NCBI GenBank assembly: GCA_965220485.1
Contig: OZ244832.1
Coordinates: forward strand, 3,224,001 to 3,288,000
DNA length: 64,000 nt
Direction of reading: 5' to 3'
Origin: Aldehydirespirator sp965220485
GTDB taxonomy: Bacteria > Actinomycetota > Acidimicrobiia > Acidimicrobiales > Aldehydirespiratoraceae
The notes under the pieces are model-generated. The model was not told where the DNA came from and did not search any database. It worked only from the letters and a program-made list of their open reading frames with translations. Numbering within the stretch: the first letter of the stretch is position 1; each line of letters starts with the position of its first letter. Shown in pieces: positions 42,165 to 49,914 of the stretch. A program made the position numbers and the translations under genes.

Positions 42165-43048
42165 TGAGCATCATCATGGACGGGACCACGCCGGTGCTGG
42201 TGCAGGGCATCACCGGCCGCATAGCCACCTTCCACACGGCCGAGATGCTCGAGTACGGCACCAATGTGGTGGGCGGGGTCACGCCGGGCCGGGGAGGCAC
42301 CACCCACTGCGGCGTGAATGTCTTCGACACCATGAAGCAGGCTGTGGCGGCAACCGAGGCCACCGCCAGCATCGTGTTCGTGCCGCCCCCGTTCGCGGCC
42401 GACGCCATCATGGAAGCGGCCGACGCCGGGATCGAGTACTGCGTGTGCATCACCGAGGGCATCCCGGTCCAGGACATGATCAGGGTGAAGCGCTACTTGC
42501 GCCGCTACCAGCACGCCAGCCGGATGTGCCTGATCGGACCGAACTGTGCCGGGGTCATCAGCCCGGACCAGGCCATGATGGGCATCATGCCTCCGCACAT
42601 CTACGAGCGGGGCCCGGTCGGCATCGTCAGCCGGTCGGGAACGCTCGGATACGAGGCGGCGTCCCAGCTCAAGGCGGTGGGAATCGGGGTGAGCACCAGC
42701 GTCGGAATAGGTGGCGACCCGATTAACGGCAGCTCGTTCCTCGATCACCTCAAGCGCTTCGAAGCCGACGACGAGACCGAAACGATCGTCATGATCGGTG
42801 AGATCGGAGGGCTGCAGGAGGCGCAGGCCGCCCAGTACGCCCGCGACCACATGCACAAGCCGGTAGTGGGCTACGTCGCCGGGCTGACCGCACCCAAGGG
42901 GCGCACCATGGGCCATGCCGGAGCCATCGTTTCGACCGTAGGGGAGTCGGCCGCCGAGAAGGTGCAGCTCATGCGGGAGTGCGGCGTCACGATTGTGAAG
43001 CTGCCGTCCGACTTCGGCACCACCATCCCCAAGGTTCTTCGACGCTGA
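42164..43048 (+). CDS. mtkB: Malate-CoA ligase (malate thiokinase) alpha subunit
   Basis: 294 residues. The CoA-binding Rossmann start PVLVQGITGRIATFHTAEML (about 10-29) is followed by FVPPPFAADAIMEAADAGIE near 70-89. ISRSGTLGYEAASQLKAVGIG (about 158) and GIGGDPINGSSFLDHLKRFE (about 183-202) come next. The phospho-histidine segment is KGRTMGHAGAIVS (about 244-256). It pairs with MtkA in an alpha/beta ligase that uses the histidine as phosphate carrier. The gene order mcl-mtkA-mtkB is an acetyl-CoA/glyoxylate-producing serine-cycle module. It converges with tdm 19 bp downstream. Confidence 0.9.
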   Translation: MSIIMDGTTPVLVQGITGRIATFHTAEMLEYGTNVVGGVTPGRGGTTHCGVNVFDTMKQAVAATEATASIVFVPPPFAADAIMEAADAGIEYCVCITEGIPVQDMIRVKRYLRRYQHASRMCLIGPNCAGVISPDQAMMGIMPPHIYERGPVGIVSRSGTLGYEAASQLKAVGIGVSTSVGIGGDPINGSSFLDHLKRFEADDETETIVMIGEIGGLQEAQAAQYARDHMHKPVVGYVAGLTAPKGRTMGHAGAIVSTVGESAAEKVQLMRECGVTIVKLPSDFGTTIPKVLRR

Positions 43049-43067
43049 CGCCTACCCGCTCGGCCTC

Positions 43068-45467
43068 TTAGGCGGTGCCGCGGACCCGGGTCTTGTCCGG
43101 GTCGTAGAACGGGTATCGCACCACCTCGGCTGCGATCCGCTTCTCGTGGCCGTCGAGCTTTCCGATCTCCACGGCCGTGCCGATCTCGGCGTACTCGACC
43201 GCCATGCGGCACAGCGCGATGTTCTTCTGCAGGATGGGGGAGATGGTGGCGCTGGTGACCACGCCCACCTGATTGCGACCGGCGTACACGCCGTCACCGT
43301 GGGCGGCGGCTTCGCCTCCCACCAGCTCCAGCCCGACCAGGCGGCGTTGCGGGTTGTCGCGGCGCGTGGTGAGGGCGTCACGGCCGATGAAGTCGTCGGT
43401 CTTGGTCTTGAGCGGCACCGTGAAGCCGATTCCCGCCTCGTAGGGGTCGGTCTGGTCGCAGAACTCGTGGTCGGCGAAGATCAGGCCAGCCTCGATGCGC
43501 AGCATGTCGAGCGCGGCGAGGCCCATGGGCACCAGCCCGTGGTCGGCGCCGGCCTCGAAGATGGCGTCCCACACCGCGGGGGCGTCGGAGGGATGGCAGA
43601 ACACTTCGTAGCCGAGCTCGCCGGTGTAGCCGGTGCGCGACACCAGCAGAGGGATGCCGTCGTGGTCACCGATCCTGGCAATGCAGAACCGGAACCACCC
43701 TAGCTCCTCCACGGTCGGCTGGTCGGGACGGGTCCACACCACCTGCTCCAGGATGCTGCGGCTGTTGGGCCCCTGGACCTGCAGGTTGTGGAGTTGCTCG
43801 GTGGAGCTGCGCACCCAGACTTGCAGCCCCAGGCGCTGCGCCTGCTCTCGCAGCCATACGCCGCTGTAGCCCAGCTGCCCGCCGATCCAGCGGAAGTTCT
43901 CCCGCCCGAGCCGGAACACGGTGCCGTCGTCGATCATGCCGCCGGACCGATGGCACATGGCGGTGTAGACGACCTGACCGTCGGCGAGCTTGCGGATATT
44001 GCGGGTGACACAAGTCTGCATCAGCAACTCGGCGTCGGGGCCGGTCACCTCGTACTTCCGCAGCGGTGACAGGTCGATTGCCGCCGCGGCCTGCCGGCAT
44101 GCCCAGTATTCCTCGATGGGACCGTGCTCGGTGTAGGAGTCGGCTAGCCAGTAGCCGCAGTATTCGCTGAAGCTGCGGGTGAGGGCAGAGCTGCGGGGAT
44201 GGAACCCGGTCTCCTTGGTGAGAGTGGCCTCGGAGTCTGCGGTCATGCGGATCGCCGTCGCTTTCTTGAACCGGTTGACAGAGGGGTAGACGCGCACCGC
44301 GATGTCGGTGGGGTTCCAAGCGTTGGCCGCGTCGATGTCGTCGGGGCACCCGGTCGACACGCACACCAGGTCCTCCAGCGCCCGCAGCAGCACGTAGTCG
44401 CCGGGACGGGACCAGGGCTCGTCCAGGTAGATCTGGTTGCAGTCACTCACCCGGGTGTTGTAGAAGAAGTTGATCGCCTGCCAGCCCCGGCGCGGGGCCA
44501 CGCCGTAGGGGTCGAGCACACCGTTGATGTTGTCGGTGCAGTTGATGTGGCCGGGGTAGCCCATCTCCTCGTAGTAGCGGGCGTTGCAGGCCGTGTTGAA
44601 CGTGTCATGGCGACCGACGGTGTCCTGGATCACCTCGACGAGGGGCTGCATCTTGGCGTTGAAGAACTTCGAGTAGAGCCCCGGCGCCGGGCAGCTCGCG
44701 CCCATCAGGGTGCGGGTGATGGTGGCGTCCAGGCACAACTCGGCGCCCGTTTCGAGGTCGGAGACGGCGAAGCACTGGAAGTCGGAGCACTGCCGCCCCT
44801 CTACGTCGACGACCTGGAACCAGTCGCCCTTGGCCACCTCGTAGGCCCTGGCGGTGCTGTTCTTCACGATGAAGTCCTGGCTGGGATCGGCCATCGGTGG
44901 GGGCAGCAGAGGCTCGGCCTCGACGGGGCCCGGGCCGTGGCGGTGTACGTAGGCGATCAGGTCGGTGGGAGGAGCGCCACCGTGGGCCGACATGGACTCT
45001 CCCGGCGCGGCGACCACACAGGCGACGTCGGCGTAGGCCACCACCCGGGCCGTGGCACCGGGGGTGGTGTCGTCGCCGAGGATCCTCAACGGTGTCGCGG
45101 CCTGCACCGCGGCCAGGTCCACGCCGACCCGTTCGAGTCCGGCCCGCACCCTGCGGGCATCCTGAAGCTCTGCGGAGAGGATGCCCACCGCGGCCGGTTC
45201 TCCGGTGGATCGGGCCCGACCGCCACTGCCGTTCCCCGAAGCGGTTGCGGGGCCGAGCAGGCTGGGATCGGACCTGCCGCTCGCATCGAAGGCGACCAGC
45301 TCACAGGGCTGGCGACCTTCGGGGTCGACGACCTCCAGCTCGTCGCCGGCGTCGAGCGCCAGAACGGTGGCGCCGCCGCCGGACACCCGGTAGCGCTCCA
45401 CCCCTGGTCCGAGCATCAGCAGCCCCGGCACCAGGACTCTGGGCTGCTCCGGCGGGATCGTTTTCAT
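43068..45467 (-). CDS. tdm: DUF1989-GcvT fusion, probable trimethylamine N-oxide demethylase
   Basis: 799 residues. The N-terminal about 190 residues contain a shorter DUF1989-like repeat. A full DUF1989 domain (about 195-400) starts DFIVKNSTARAYEVAKGDWF, with candidate metal-binding cysteines near residues 227, 232 and 259. The C-terminal about 400 residues are a GcvT/aminomethyltransferase fold (LSPLRKYEVTGPDAELLMQ, VSRTGYTGELGYEVF, GLAALDMLRIEAGLIF). The known protein with this architecture is Tdm of Methylocella and marine bacteria, which converts TMAO to dimethylamine and formaldehyde, the GcvT part trapping C1 on tetrahydrofolate. The tmm gene in the same region supports this. A strong GGAGGG precedes the ATG. 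A related DUF1989-GcvT demethylase for another amine remains possible. Confidence 0.85.
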   Translation of the reverse strand: MKTIPPEQPRVLVPGLLMLGPGVERYRVSGGGATVLALDAGDELEVVDPEGRQPCELVAFDASGRSDPSLLGPATASGNGSGGRARSTGEPAAVGILSAELQDARRVRAGLERVGVDLAAVQAATPLRILGDDTTPGATARVVAYADVACVVAAPGESMSAHGGAPPTDLIAYVHRHGPGPVEAEPLLPPPMADPSQDFIVKNSTARAYEVAKGDWFQVVDVEGRQCSDFQCFAVSDLETGAELCLDATITRTLMGASCPAPGLYSKFFNAKMQPLVEVIQDTVGRHDTFNTACNARYYEEMGYPGHINCTDNINGVLDPYGVAPRRGWQAINFFYNTRVSDCNQIYLDEPWSRPGDYVLLRALEDLVCVSTGCPDDIDAANAWNPTDIAVRVYPSVNRFKKATAIRMTADSEATLTKETGFHPRSSALTRSFSEYCGYWLADSYTEHGPIEEYWACRQAAAAIDLSPLRKYEVTGPDAELLMQTCVTRNIRKLADGQVVYTAMCHRSGGMIDDGTVFRLGRENFRWIGGQLGYSGVWLREQAQRLGLQVWVRSSTEQLHNLQVQGPNSRSILEQVVWTRPDQPTVEELGWFRFCIARIGDHDGIPLLVSRTGYTGELGYEVFCHPSDAPAVWDAIFEAGADHGLVPMGLAALDMLRIEAGLIFADHEFCDQTDPYEAGIGFTVPLKTKTDDFIGRDALTTRRDNPQRRLVGLELVGGEAAAHGDGVYAGRNQVGVVTSATISPILQKNIALCRMAVEYAEIGTAVEIGKLDGHEKRIAAEVVRYPFYDPDKTRVRGTA

Positions 45468-45705
45468 CTGGACCCTCCGTGGTTGACACCGATGAGTCTT
45501 GCGGCGCCGGCACCTGCCCGCAACCCGGGCTGGCGCGACATCCAGGCCGTGTTCAGCGGCGACGGAAGATCACGGTCACTTGGGCGCTGCCGGTCCGAGC
45601 CCGCGTCATTGAGGCGGGGGCATGTCCTCGGCGACAGGCCGCTAGAGGGTTGCGAGCGGCACGCAGATAGTGGTCTTCGACCGGGGCTCGAGCACGCAAC
45701 CGGTG

Positions 45706-46116
45706 TTATCGTCGCCGTCTGCGCAAGGGTCCTGACAGTCTTCGTTCGCCTGGCTTGTCGCCGTCGTCCCCGATGGCAGAGACGGTCGCGAACATGTCCC
45801 ATATCAGCAGGACGACGGCCACGATGGAGGCTGTGGCCGCTATCCAGAGTCCAAATGCCGGATCGGCTTCGTCACTGAGCGCCTCTCGGATCGTGATAGC
45901 ACCCGCGAAGCCCACACCGATCCAGGCCGGTCGCCAACCGGCCTGGATCAGCCCGATCGTGACCAAACATACGATGAAGACGATCCTGCCCTCACCAACG
46001 CTGGACCCCAGAGTCGACTCGGCACCCTCTTCGGCGGCTGTTTGCCAGGGCAAGAATGTTGCGGCGGCCGCCACGGCCGCGCAGGCCTGCGCGGCCCGCC
46101 TGCGAGGGATCTTCAC
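45706..46116 (-). CDS. Small membrane protein of unknown function
   Basis: 136 residues from a GTG at 46116. A basic N-terminus (MKIPRRRAAQA) precedes hydrophobic segments at about 10-24, 46-62, 64-78 and 88-106, and the C-terminus ends in a run of arginines. I do not recognise a family. The CACCACAGTAGTG motif shared with the mcl promoter region lies immediately upstream of the start. It follows the amt cluster on the same strand but is separated from it by a strong hairpin, so it is probably a separate transcription unit ahead of tdm. Confidence 0.6.
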   Translation of the reverse strand: MKIPRRRAAQACAAVAAAATFLPWQTAAEEGAESTLGSSVGEGRIVFIVCLVTIGLIQAGWRPAWIGVGFAGAITIREALSDEADPAFGLWIAATASIVAVVLLIWDMFATVSAIGDDGDKPGERRLSGPLRRRRR

Positions 46117-46145
46117 ATCACCACAGTAGTGCCGCTCCGCGGAAA

Positions 46146-46180
46146 CCGGTGCTGCGCCGCGGACAACGGCGCAGCACCGG
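46146..46180 (-). terminator. Strong hairpin at the end of the amt operon
   Basis: A perfect 14-bp inverted repeat: CCGGTGCTGCGCCG, a 7-base loop, then CGGCGCAGCACCGG. On the minus strand it is followed by TTTCC. It sits 27 bp after the last small gene of the amt operon, as expected for an intrinsic terminator with a short T-run. Confidence 0.7.
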
Positions 46181-46207
46181 CTCCATCAGAGCGGTGAGCC
46201 TTGATCG

Positions 46208-46351
46208 TCAGCGGAAGTTGCCACCGCCGACAACGTTGGCCGCGATGATCACGAAGACGATGCAGGCGAGGCAGAACACCACGACCGCAATCTCGACGAC
46301 CTTGTCGTGGCCCTGCTTGCCTTGGAATTGGATTTGCTTGCGTCGAGCCAT
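46208..46351 (-). CDS. Tiny single-helix membrane protein (47 residues) in the amt operon
   Basis: ATG 46349-46351 to TGA 46208-46210. The N-terminus is basic and polar (MARRKQIQFQGKQGHDKVVE), followed by one hydrophobic helix (IAVVVFCLACIVFVIIAANV) and a short GGGNFR tail. It starts 3 bp after the preceding small gene's stop. Family unknown; its position suggests an accessory of the ammonium transporter or of membrane nitrogen sensing. Confidence 0.6.
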   Translation of the reverse strand: MARRKQIQFQGKQGHDKVVEIAVVVFCLACIVFVIIAANVVGGGNFR

Positions 46352-46354
46352 GGA

Positions 46355-46576
46355 TCAGCCTTCCGTGTTGTACTTGTCGCTGAGACGGTCGGCCGCGTGG
46401 TTGAGCAGCTTGTCCTCGCGCACGGTCACCAAGAGCGCGGCGATCACCGAGACGGCTATCGCCAGCAGCGCGAGTACGACCGAGATGTTGTTGGTACCGG
46501 AGGCCTCGACCCATGTGGCGTAGCCACCGGCTGCCTCGACGGCCTCATCGAGGCTGTCGTAGGGGAAAGTGTTCAT
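46355..46576 (-). CDS. Small single-helix membrane protein (73 residues) in the amt operon
   Basis: An acidic N-terminal half (FPYDSLDEAVEAAGGYATWV) is followed by one helix (VVLALLAIAVSVIAALLVTV, about 33-52) and a charged C-terminal helix (REDKLLNHAADRLSDKY). AAGGAG lies 8 bases ahead of the ATG. I do not recognise a family. It is flanked by two other tiny membrane-protein genes behind amt, so the four are probably cotranscribed. Confidence 0.65.
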   Translation of the reverse strand: MNTFPYDSLDEAVEAAGGYATWVEASGTNNISVVLALLAIAVSVIAALLVTVREDKLLNHAADRLSDKYNTEG

Positions 46577-46588
46577 TCGGAGTTCTCC

Positions 46589-46730
46589 TTACTTCCGAGC
46601 GTTGTCATTAGGTTGCTTCGGCGGGTTGCCCTGCTGGCGCCGCCGCCGCTGCGCCCAGTACCCGGCGGTTGCCACCACCAAGTACATGAGGATGAGCGCT
46701 ACGACGAACTGGAGCCATGAGGCTGACACC
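46589..46730 (-). pseudogene. Tiny membrane protein apparently broken by a 1-base insertion
   Basis: A GTG at 46730, just after the amt stop, begins VSASWLQFVVALILMY, a membrane helix. In this frame the protein then turns Gly/Ala-rich and ends at 46608 (40 codons). Removing one T from a TTT run near 46680 would join it to LVVATAGYWAQRRRRQQGNP, continuing to ...NDNARK and a TAA at 46589-46591. The joined form is a textbook single-helix protein with a positive cytoplasmic tail whose stop abuts the next ribosome-binding site. An assembly indel or real decay are both possible. Confidence 0.45.
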
Positions 46731-46733
46731 CGA

Positions 46734-48137
46734 CTAGCGATTGGCGGCGTAGGCCGATCTCAGGGTCGCGTCCGAGGGCTCCTCGGAGCCGTCGGCGTGG
46801 ACCACGGGCTCGTCGGCCCGTCCGAACTCGGGATAGAAGTCCGTCTCGAACTCGGCCATGTCGAGGCCCTCGATCTCCACCTCGGGCGGAACCCTCAGCA
46901 GGTTGAGCTGCTTGAGTATCCACGAGCCGATGTAGCCGGTGAAGAACGCCAGCGGGATCAGTGCCGCCGCGCCCACGAGCTGTCCGAGGAACGACGTGGT
47001 TACGTCCACGGCACCGCTCGCGGGGAATCCGCCCGCGAAGATACCGACTAGCATCACGCCCCAGAAGCCCATCACACCGTGGACGGACACGGCCCCGACG
47101 CAGTCGTCGATGCGGGCCTTCTGCTCGATCCAGTTGCCTACGGCGATGGCGAGCCCGGCCGAGAAGAAGGCGAGTAGCAGCGTCAGCGACGGGCTGTAGA
47201 TGTCCGCGCCTGCCGATACCGCCACGACGCCTGCGAGGCCCCCGGAGATGGTCCAGAACGGATCTCCCTTGGAGAAGATATAGCCGCCCGCGAAGCCGCC
47301 CGCGAAGGCCATCGTGATGGTGTAAGTGATCGCCGACAACGTTGTGGGCACGAAGTAGATGTTCACATAGCCACCCACGGCGCCGGCCTGGATATAGAGG
47401 CAGGCCGCGTAGAACGCGTAGAACGCGGTGAAGATGATCATCAGCCCCATCAGTGTGAGATGGAGGTTGTGAGGTTTGAACACCCTCGTGCCGCCGTTCT
47501 CGTCATATCGGCCGATCCTCGGTCCTAGGTTGAACAGCACGCCTAGGGCGAAGATGCCCGCGATGCCGTGAACCACCCCGGAGGCGGCGAAGTCGTGGTA
47601 TCCGAAGTGGATCGTCAGCCAGCCCCCGTAGCTCCATCCCCAGGCAGCTGCGATGACCCAGACGATGCCGCCCATCAGGGCGGTCAGCCAAAGGTAGGCC
47701 GAGATGCGGATCCGCTCCAGCACCGAGCCCGACATGATTGAGCCGGTCGTCCACGAGAAGAGCACGAAGGCCGCCCAGAAGACGCCGGTCAAGTTGTCTC
47801 CGAGGTTCGGCGCGAAGCTGGCGTCCCACGGAACGACGTAGCCGTCGCCGCAGAAGTAGGCACCCTCCCCCGCATTGCCCTGTCCAGTGCCGGTGACCGT
47901 GAACCACAGGCCCTCCTGCATGCAGAAGTACACCCAGAAGCCCACATAGTAGAACGTTGGCGTCACCACGGCGATGGTCATGATGTTCTTCATCGCCGTC
48001 GACATGATGTTCTTGCGGCGGCTTACGCCCGCCTCGTAGGTCATGAACCCCACATGCAGAAGCCACATGATGGCGACGGTGAAGTAGTAGTAAGACTCGG
48101 TCAACACGGCGTCAGTTGTTGCCTGTGCTAAGACCAT
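46734..48137 (-). CDS. amt: Ammonium transporter (Amt/MEP family)
   Basis: 467 residues with about eleven membrane helices. Family segments are TVAIMWLLHVGFMTYEAGVSRRKN near 17-40, the DFAASGVVHGIAGIFALGVLFN block near 183-204 (normally D(F/Y)AGG(T/S)VVH), and SVHGVMGFWGVMLVGIFAGG near 355-374 with the second pore histidine. A charged C-terminal tail (about 60 residues) follows the last helix. It recovers or imports ammonium; methylated-amine breakdown releases ammonium, and amt genes accompany tmm loci in other bacteria. AGGTGAG precedes the ATG. No glnK is next to it; three tiny membrane proteins follow instead. Confidence 0.92.
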   Translation of the reverse strand: MVLAQATTDAVLTESYYYFTVAIMWLLHVGFMTYEAGVSRRKNIMSTAMKNIMTIAVVTPTFYYVGFWVYFCMQEGLWFTVTGTGQGNAGEGAYFCGDGYVVPWDASFAPNLGDNLTGVFWAAFVLFSWTTGSIMSGSVLERIRISAYLWLTALMGGIVWVIAAAWGWSYGGWLTIHFGYHDFAASGVVHGIAGIFALGVLFNLGPRIGRYDENGGTRVFKPHNLHLTLMGLMIIFTAFYAFYAACLYIQAGAVGGYVNIYFVPTTLSAITYTITMAFAGGFAGGYIFSKGDPFWTISGGLAGVVAVSAGADIYSPSLTLLLAFFSAGLAIAVGNWIEQKARIDDCVGAVSVHGVMGFWGVMLVGIFAGGFPASGAVDVTTSFLGQLVGAAALIPLAFFTGYIGSWILKQLNLLRVPPEVEIEGLDMAEFETDFYPEFGRADEPVVHADGSEEPSDATLRSAYAANR

Positions 48138-48320
48138 GGACTCACCTCCCTATGCTGTTGCGATGCTGTTGCGTTGGTTCCGACCCCGCGGCCGGACCGT
48201 GTAACAGTAGCACACGTTGGGCGGTGGAGAGCGAGTCGCCCCGCCGAGGCGCCGGCGAGGCGCCGGTTCCCGCCGCAGGGGCGTCCGCCCCGCGGAGGCG
48301 CAGGCGCCACAGACGGTTGT

Positions 48321-48719
48321 CTAGCCGGACCCGGCGATGTCTATCTCGCGCACCTCGCCGGTGCGGGCGTCCACCGTGATGGCCGCGCGGCGCAGGTAGG
48401 CCAGCCGTTTGCCCTCGGGGTCCCGTATCACGAGAACCACGGCCCACCTGGCCTGGGGCGGGAATCCCTGGCGTATCAGCCGCACGTCCACATGATCGGG
48501 GACGAAGCTTCCCTCCGCGTTCTCTAGTGCGGCCCTCGCGATGTCGACGGCGCTCTCTTCGTCGATCTCCACGCCGGAGCAGCCATCGAAGACGAAGAGA
48601 ACCACGAGCAGAAGCCCGCCGGTGGCGAGGAGCAGCCAGGAGCGCCTAGACACCGAAGAGAGGTGCCGAAGCGGGCCACCGGGCGGCGGCTGCGGGCTGT
48701 CCAGGGTCGGCTCCGGCAT
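48321..48719 (-). CDS. Membrane-anchored protein with PepSY-like C-terminal domain
   Basis: 132 residues from ATG 48719. A Pro-rich cytoplasmic N-tail leads into one helix (WLLLATGGLLLVVLFVFDG, about 28-46). An extracytoplasmic domain follows: ESAVDIARAALEN, RWAVVLVIRDPEGKRLAYLRRA and AITVDARTGEVREIDIAG; the last segment resembles PepSY/YpeB-type domains. Third and last gene of a minus-strand set that begins with the XRE-cupin regulator. Function unknown. Confidence 0.55.
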   Translation of the reverse strand: MPEPTLDSPQPPPGGPLRHLSSVSRRSWLLLATGGLLLVVLFVFDGCSGVEIDEESAVDIARAALENAEGSFVPDHVDVRLIRQGFPPQARWAVVLVIRDPEGKRLAYLRRAAITVDARTGEVREIDIAGSG

Positions 48720-48739
48720 GGTCGCCTCCAGACTCGCGG

Positions 48740-48964
48740 TCAGGCTTCTCGCCGCGGGGGCCGGGTGAGCCGCAGGACGATGTAGCCCACCACGTGGGTG
48801 AGGAACACGAACGACATCCACCAGAGCAGCGCCTTGAAGCGGTAGGAGCGCTCGCGGCATTCCCAGAACGTCAGCCCCAGCGCCCCGGCCAGCAGGAGCC
48901 ACAGAGCCCCGCTTAGGCTGATCCCGCTGTCGGTAATCCGATCCAGCAGCAGCATCAGGCCCAT
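48740..48964 (-). CDS. Small two-helix membrane protein
   Basis: 74 residues from ATG 48964, starting 4 bases after the XRE-cupin stop. Two hydrophobic segments (ALWLLLAGALGLTFW and LLWWMSFVFLTHVVGYIVL) flank a short Arg-rich loop, with a basic C-terminus (RLTRPPRREA). No family recognised; operon position links it to the regulator upstream. Confidence 0.55.
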   Translation of the reverse strand: MGLMLLLDRITDSGISLSGALWLLLAGALGLTFWECRERSYRFKALLWWMSFVFLTHVVGYIVLRLTRPPRREA

Positions 48965-48968
48965 CTTG

Positions 48969-49697
48969 TCATCCTCCTGCCGCAGTCCGCGGCTCGCTGG
49001 CCGGGTACACCTTGATGGAGATGAACCGTATCGGCAGCTTGACGAGATCGACCGGACCGTGGGCCACCTCACCGTGGATCTGCATCGTGTCGCCCGCGTC
49101 GAGACGGTAGGCCCTTCCGCCGTAGCCGTAGTCGATCGATCCCTCCAGCACATGGATGAACTCCACGCCGGGATGCTGGTACAGCGGGAACACATCGCCC
49201 GGCTCTGTAATGGTGGTGATCATCGGCTCGATGACCCGGTTGGGGCCGCGTAGCGTGCCGAGATCCTGGTAGAGCCGCCCCGGCCCTCCTCCCTGGTGGT
49301 GGATCTCGTGGCCCTGGCCCGCTCTCACGATCACCAGGTCGTGCTCCTCGTCCAGGCCCCGGAACAGGGCGGTGACGGGAACTCGGGCCGTGGCCGCGAG
49401 CCGCACGAGCGTGGAGAGGCTCGGCGCGCTCTGGCCGTGCTCGATCTTGGAGAGCATCCCCAAGGAGATCTCAGCGCCGGCGGCGAACGCCGACATCGTC
49501 ATGTTCAGCGATCGGCGGAACTCGCGGACCCGGCTCCCCACCACACGGCACACCTCCTCGGTGGAAACCGACGATCCCAGCGCGGCGGCGAAGTCGCCGA
49601 GCGTGTCCGCGTCAGGCGCGCCGTCGTCGGGAGCGTTCGCATCGGGCCCGTCACTCGCGTCCTCCACGCGTTGCGGTTCTGTTGCTACCGATTCCAT
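48969..49697 (-). CDS. XRE-family transcriptional regulator with C-terminal cupin domain
   Basis: 242 residues from ATG 49697. An acidic, probably disordered N-tail (to about 48) precedes an HTH_3 domain (VGSRVREFRRSLNMTMSAFAAG, SLGMLSKIEHGQSAPSLSTLVRLA, about 53-100) and a cupin_2 sensor (EPGDVFPLYQHPGVEFIHVLEGS, YRLDAGDTMQIHGEVAHGPV, about 165-225). PuuR/SutR-like regulators of this type control amine, polyamine or amino acid catabolism. It could control its own operon or nearby amine genes; no operator is identified. A dispersed repeat lies just upstream. Confidence 0.82.
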   Translation of the reverse strand: MESVATEPQRVEDASDGPDANAPDDGAPDADTLGDFAAALGSSVSTEEVCRVVGSRVREFRRSLNMTMSAFAAGAEISLGMLSKIEHGQSAPSLSTLVRLAATARVPVTALFRGLDEEHDLVIVRAGQGHEIHHQGGGPGRLYQDLGTLRGPNRVIEPMITTITEPGDVFPLYQHPGVEFIHVLEGSIDYGYGGRAYRLDAGDTMQIHGEVAHGPVDLVKLPIRFISIKVYPASEPRTAAGG

Positions 49698-49718
49698 CCC
49701 TTGATCCTGCCAGATTTC

Positions 49719-49870
49719 AGAGGCCGAGCGGACAGGCCGCAGTTTCACGAGCATTTCTCGAGGCGTTGAGCGAGGCCGTGGCCCGAGCGGCCCGTGAGCG
49801 CAGCGAGCAGGAGCGGGAGACACGACGCTTCACCGCGAGGCGGTGGCACCTATCCGCGTGGCCCCTTGGG
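49719..49870 (+). repeat. Dispersed repeat element, copy C (longest)
   Basis: From AGAGGCCGAGCGGACAGGC through GGCGTTGAGCGAGGCCGTGG and CCCGAGCGGCCCGTGAGCG to a 3' module CACCTATCCGCGTGGCCCC. It is an inverted counterpart of the copy at 50655-50791. Sits in the gap between the XRE-cupin and phosphatase genes. Confidence 0.85.
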
Positions 49871-49914
49871 TCGTGCTGTGACGTCCGAGCCCTGCGAGGG
49901 CTGACACCGTCGTA

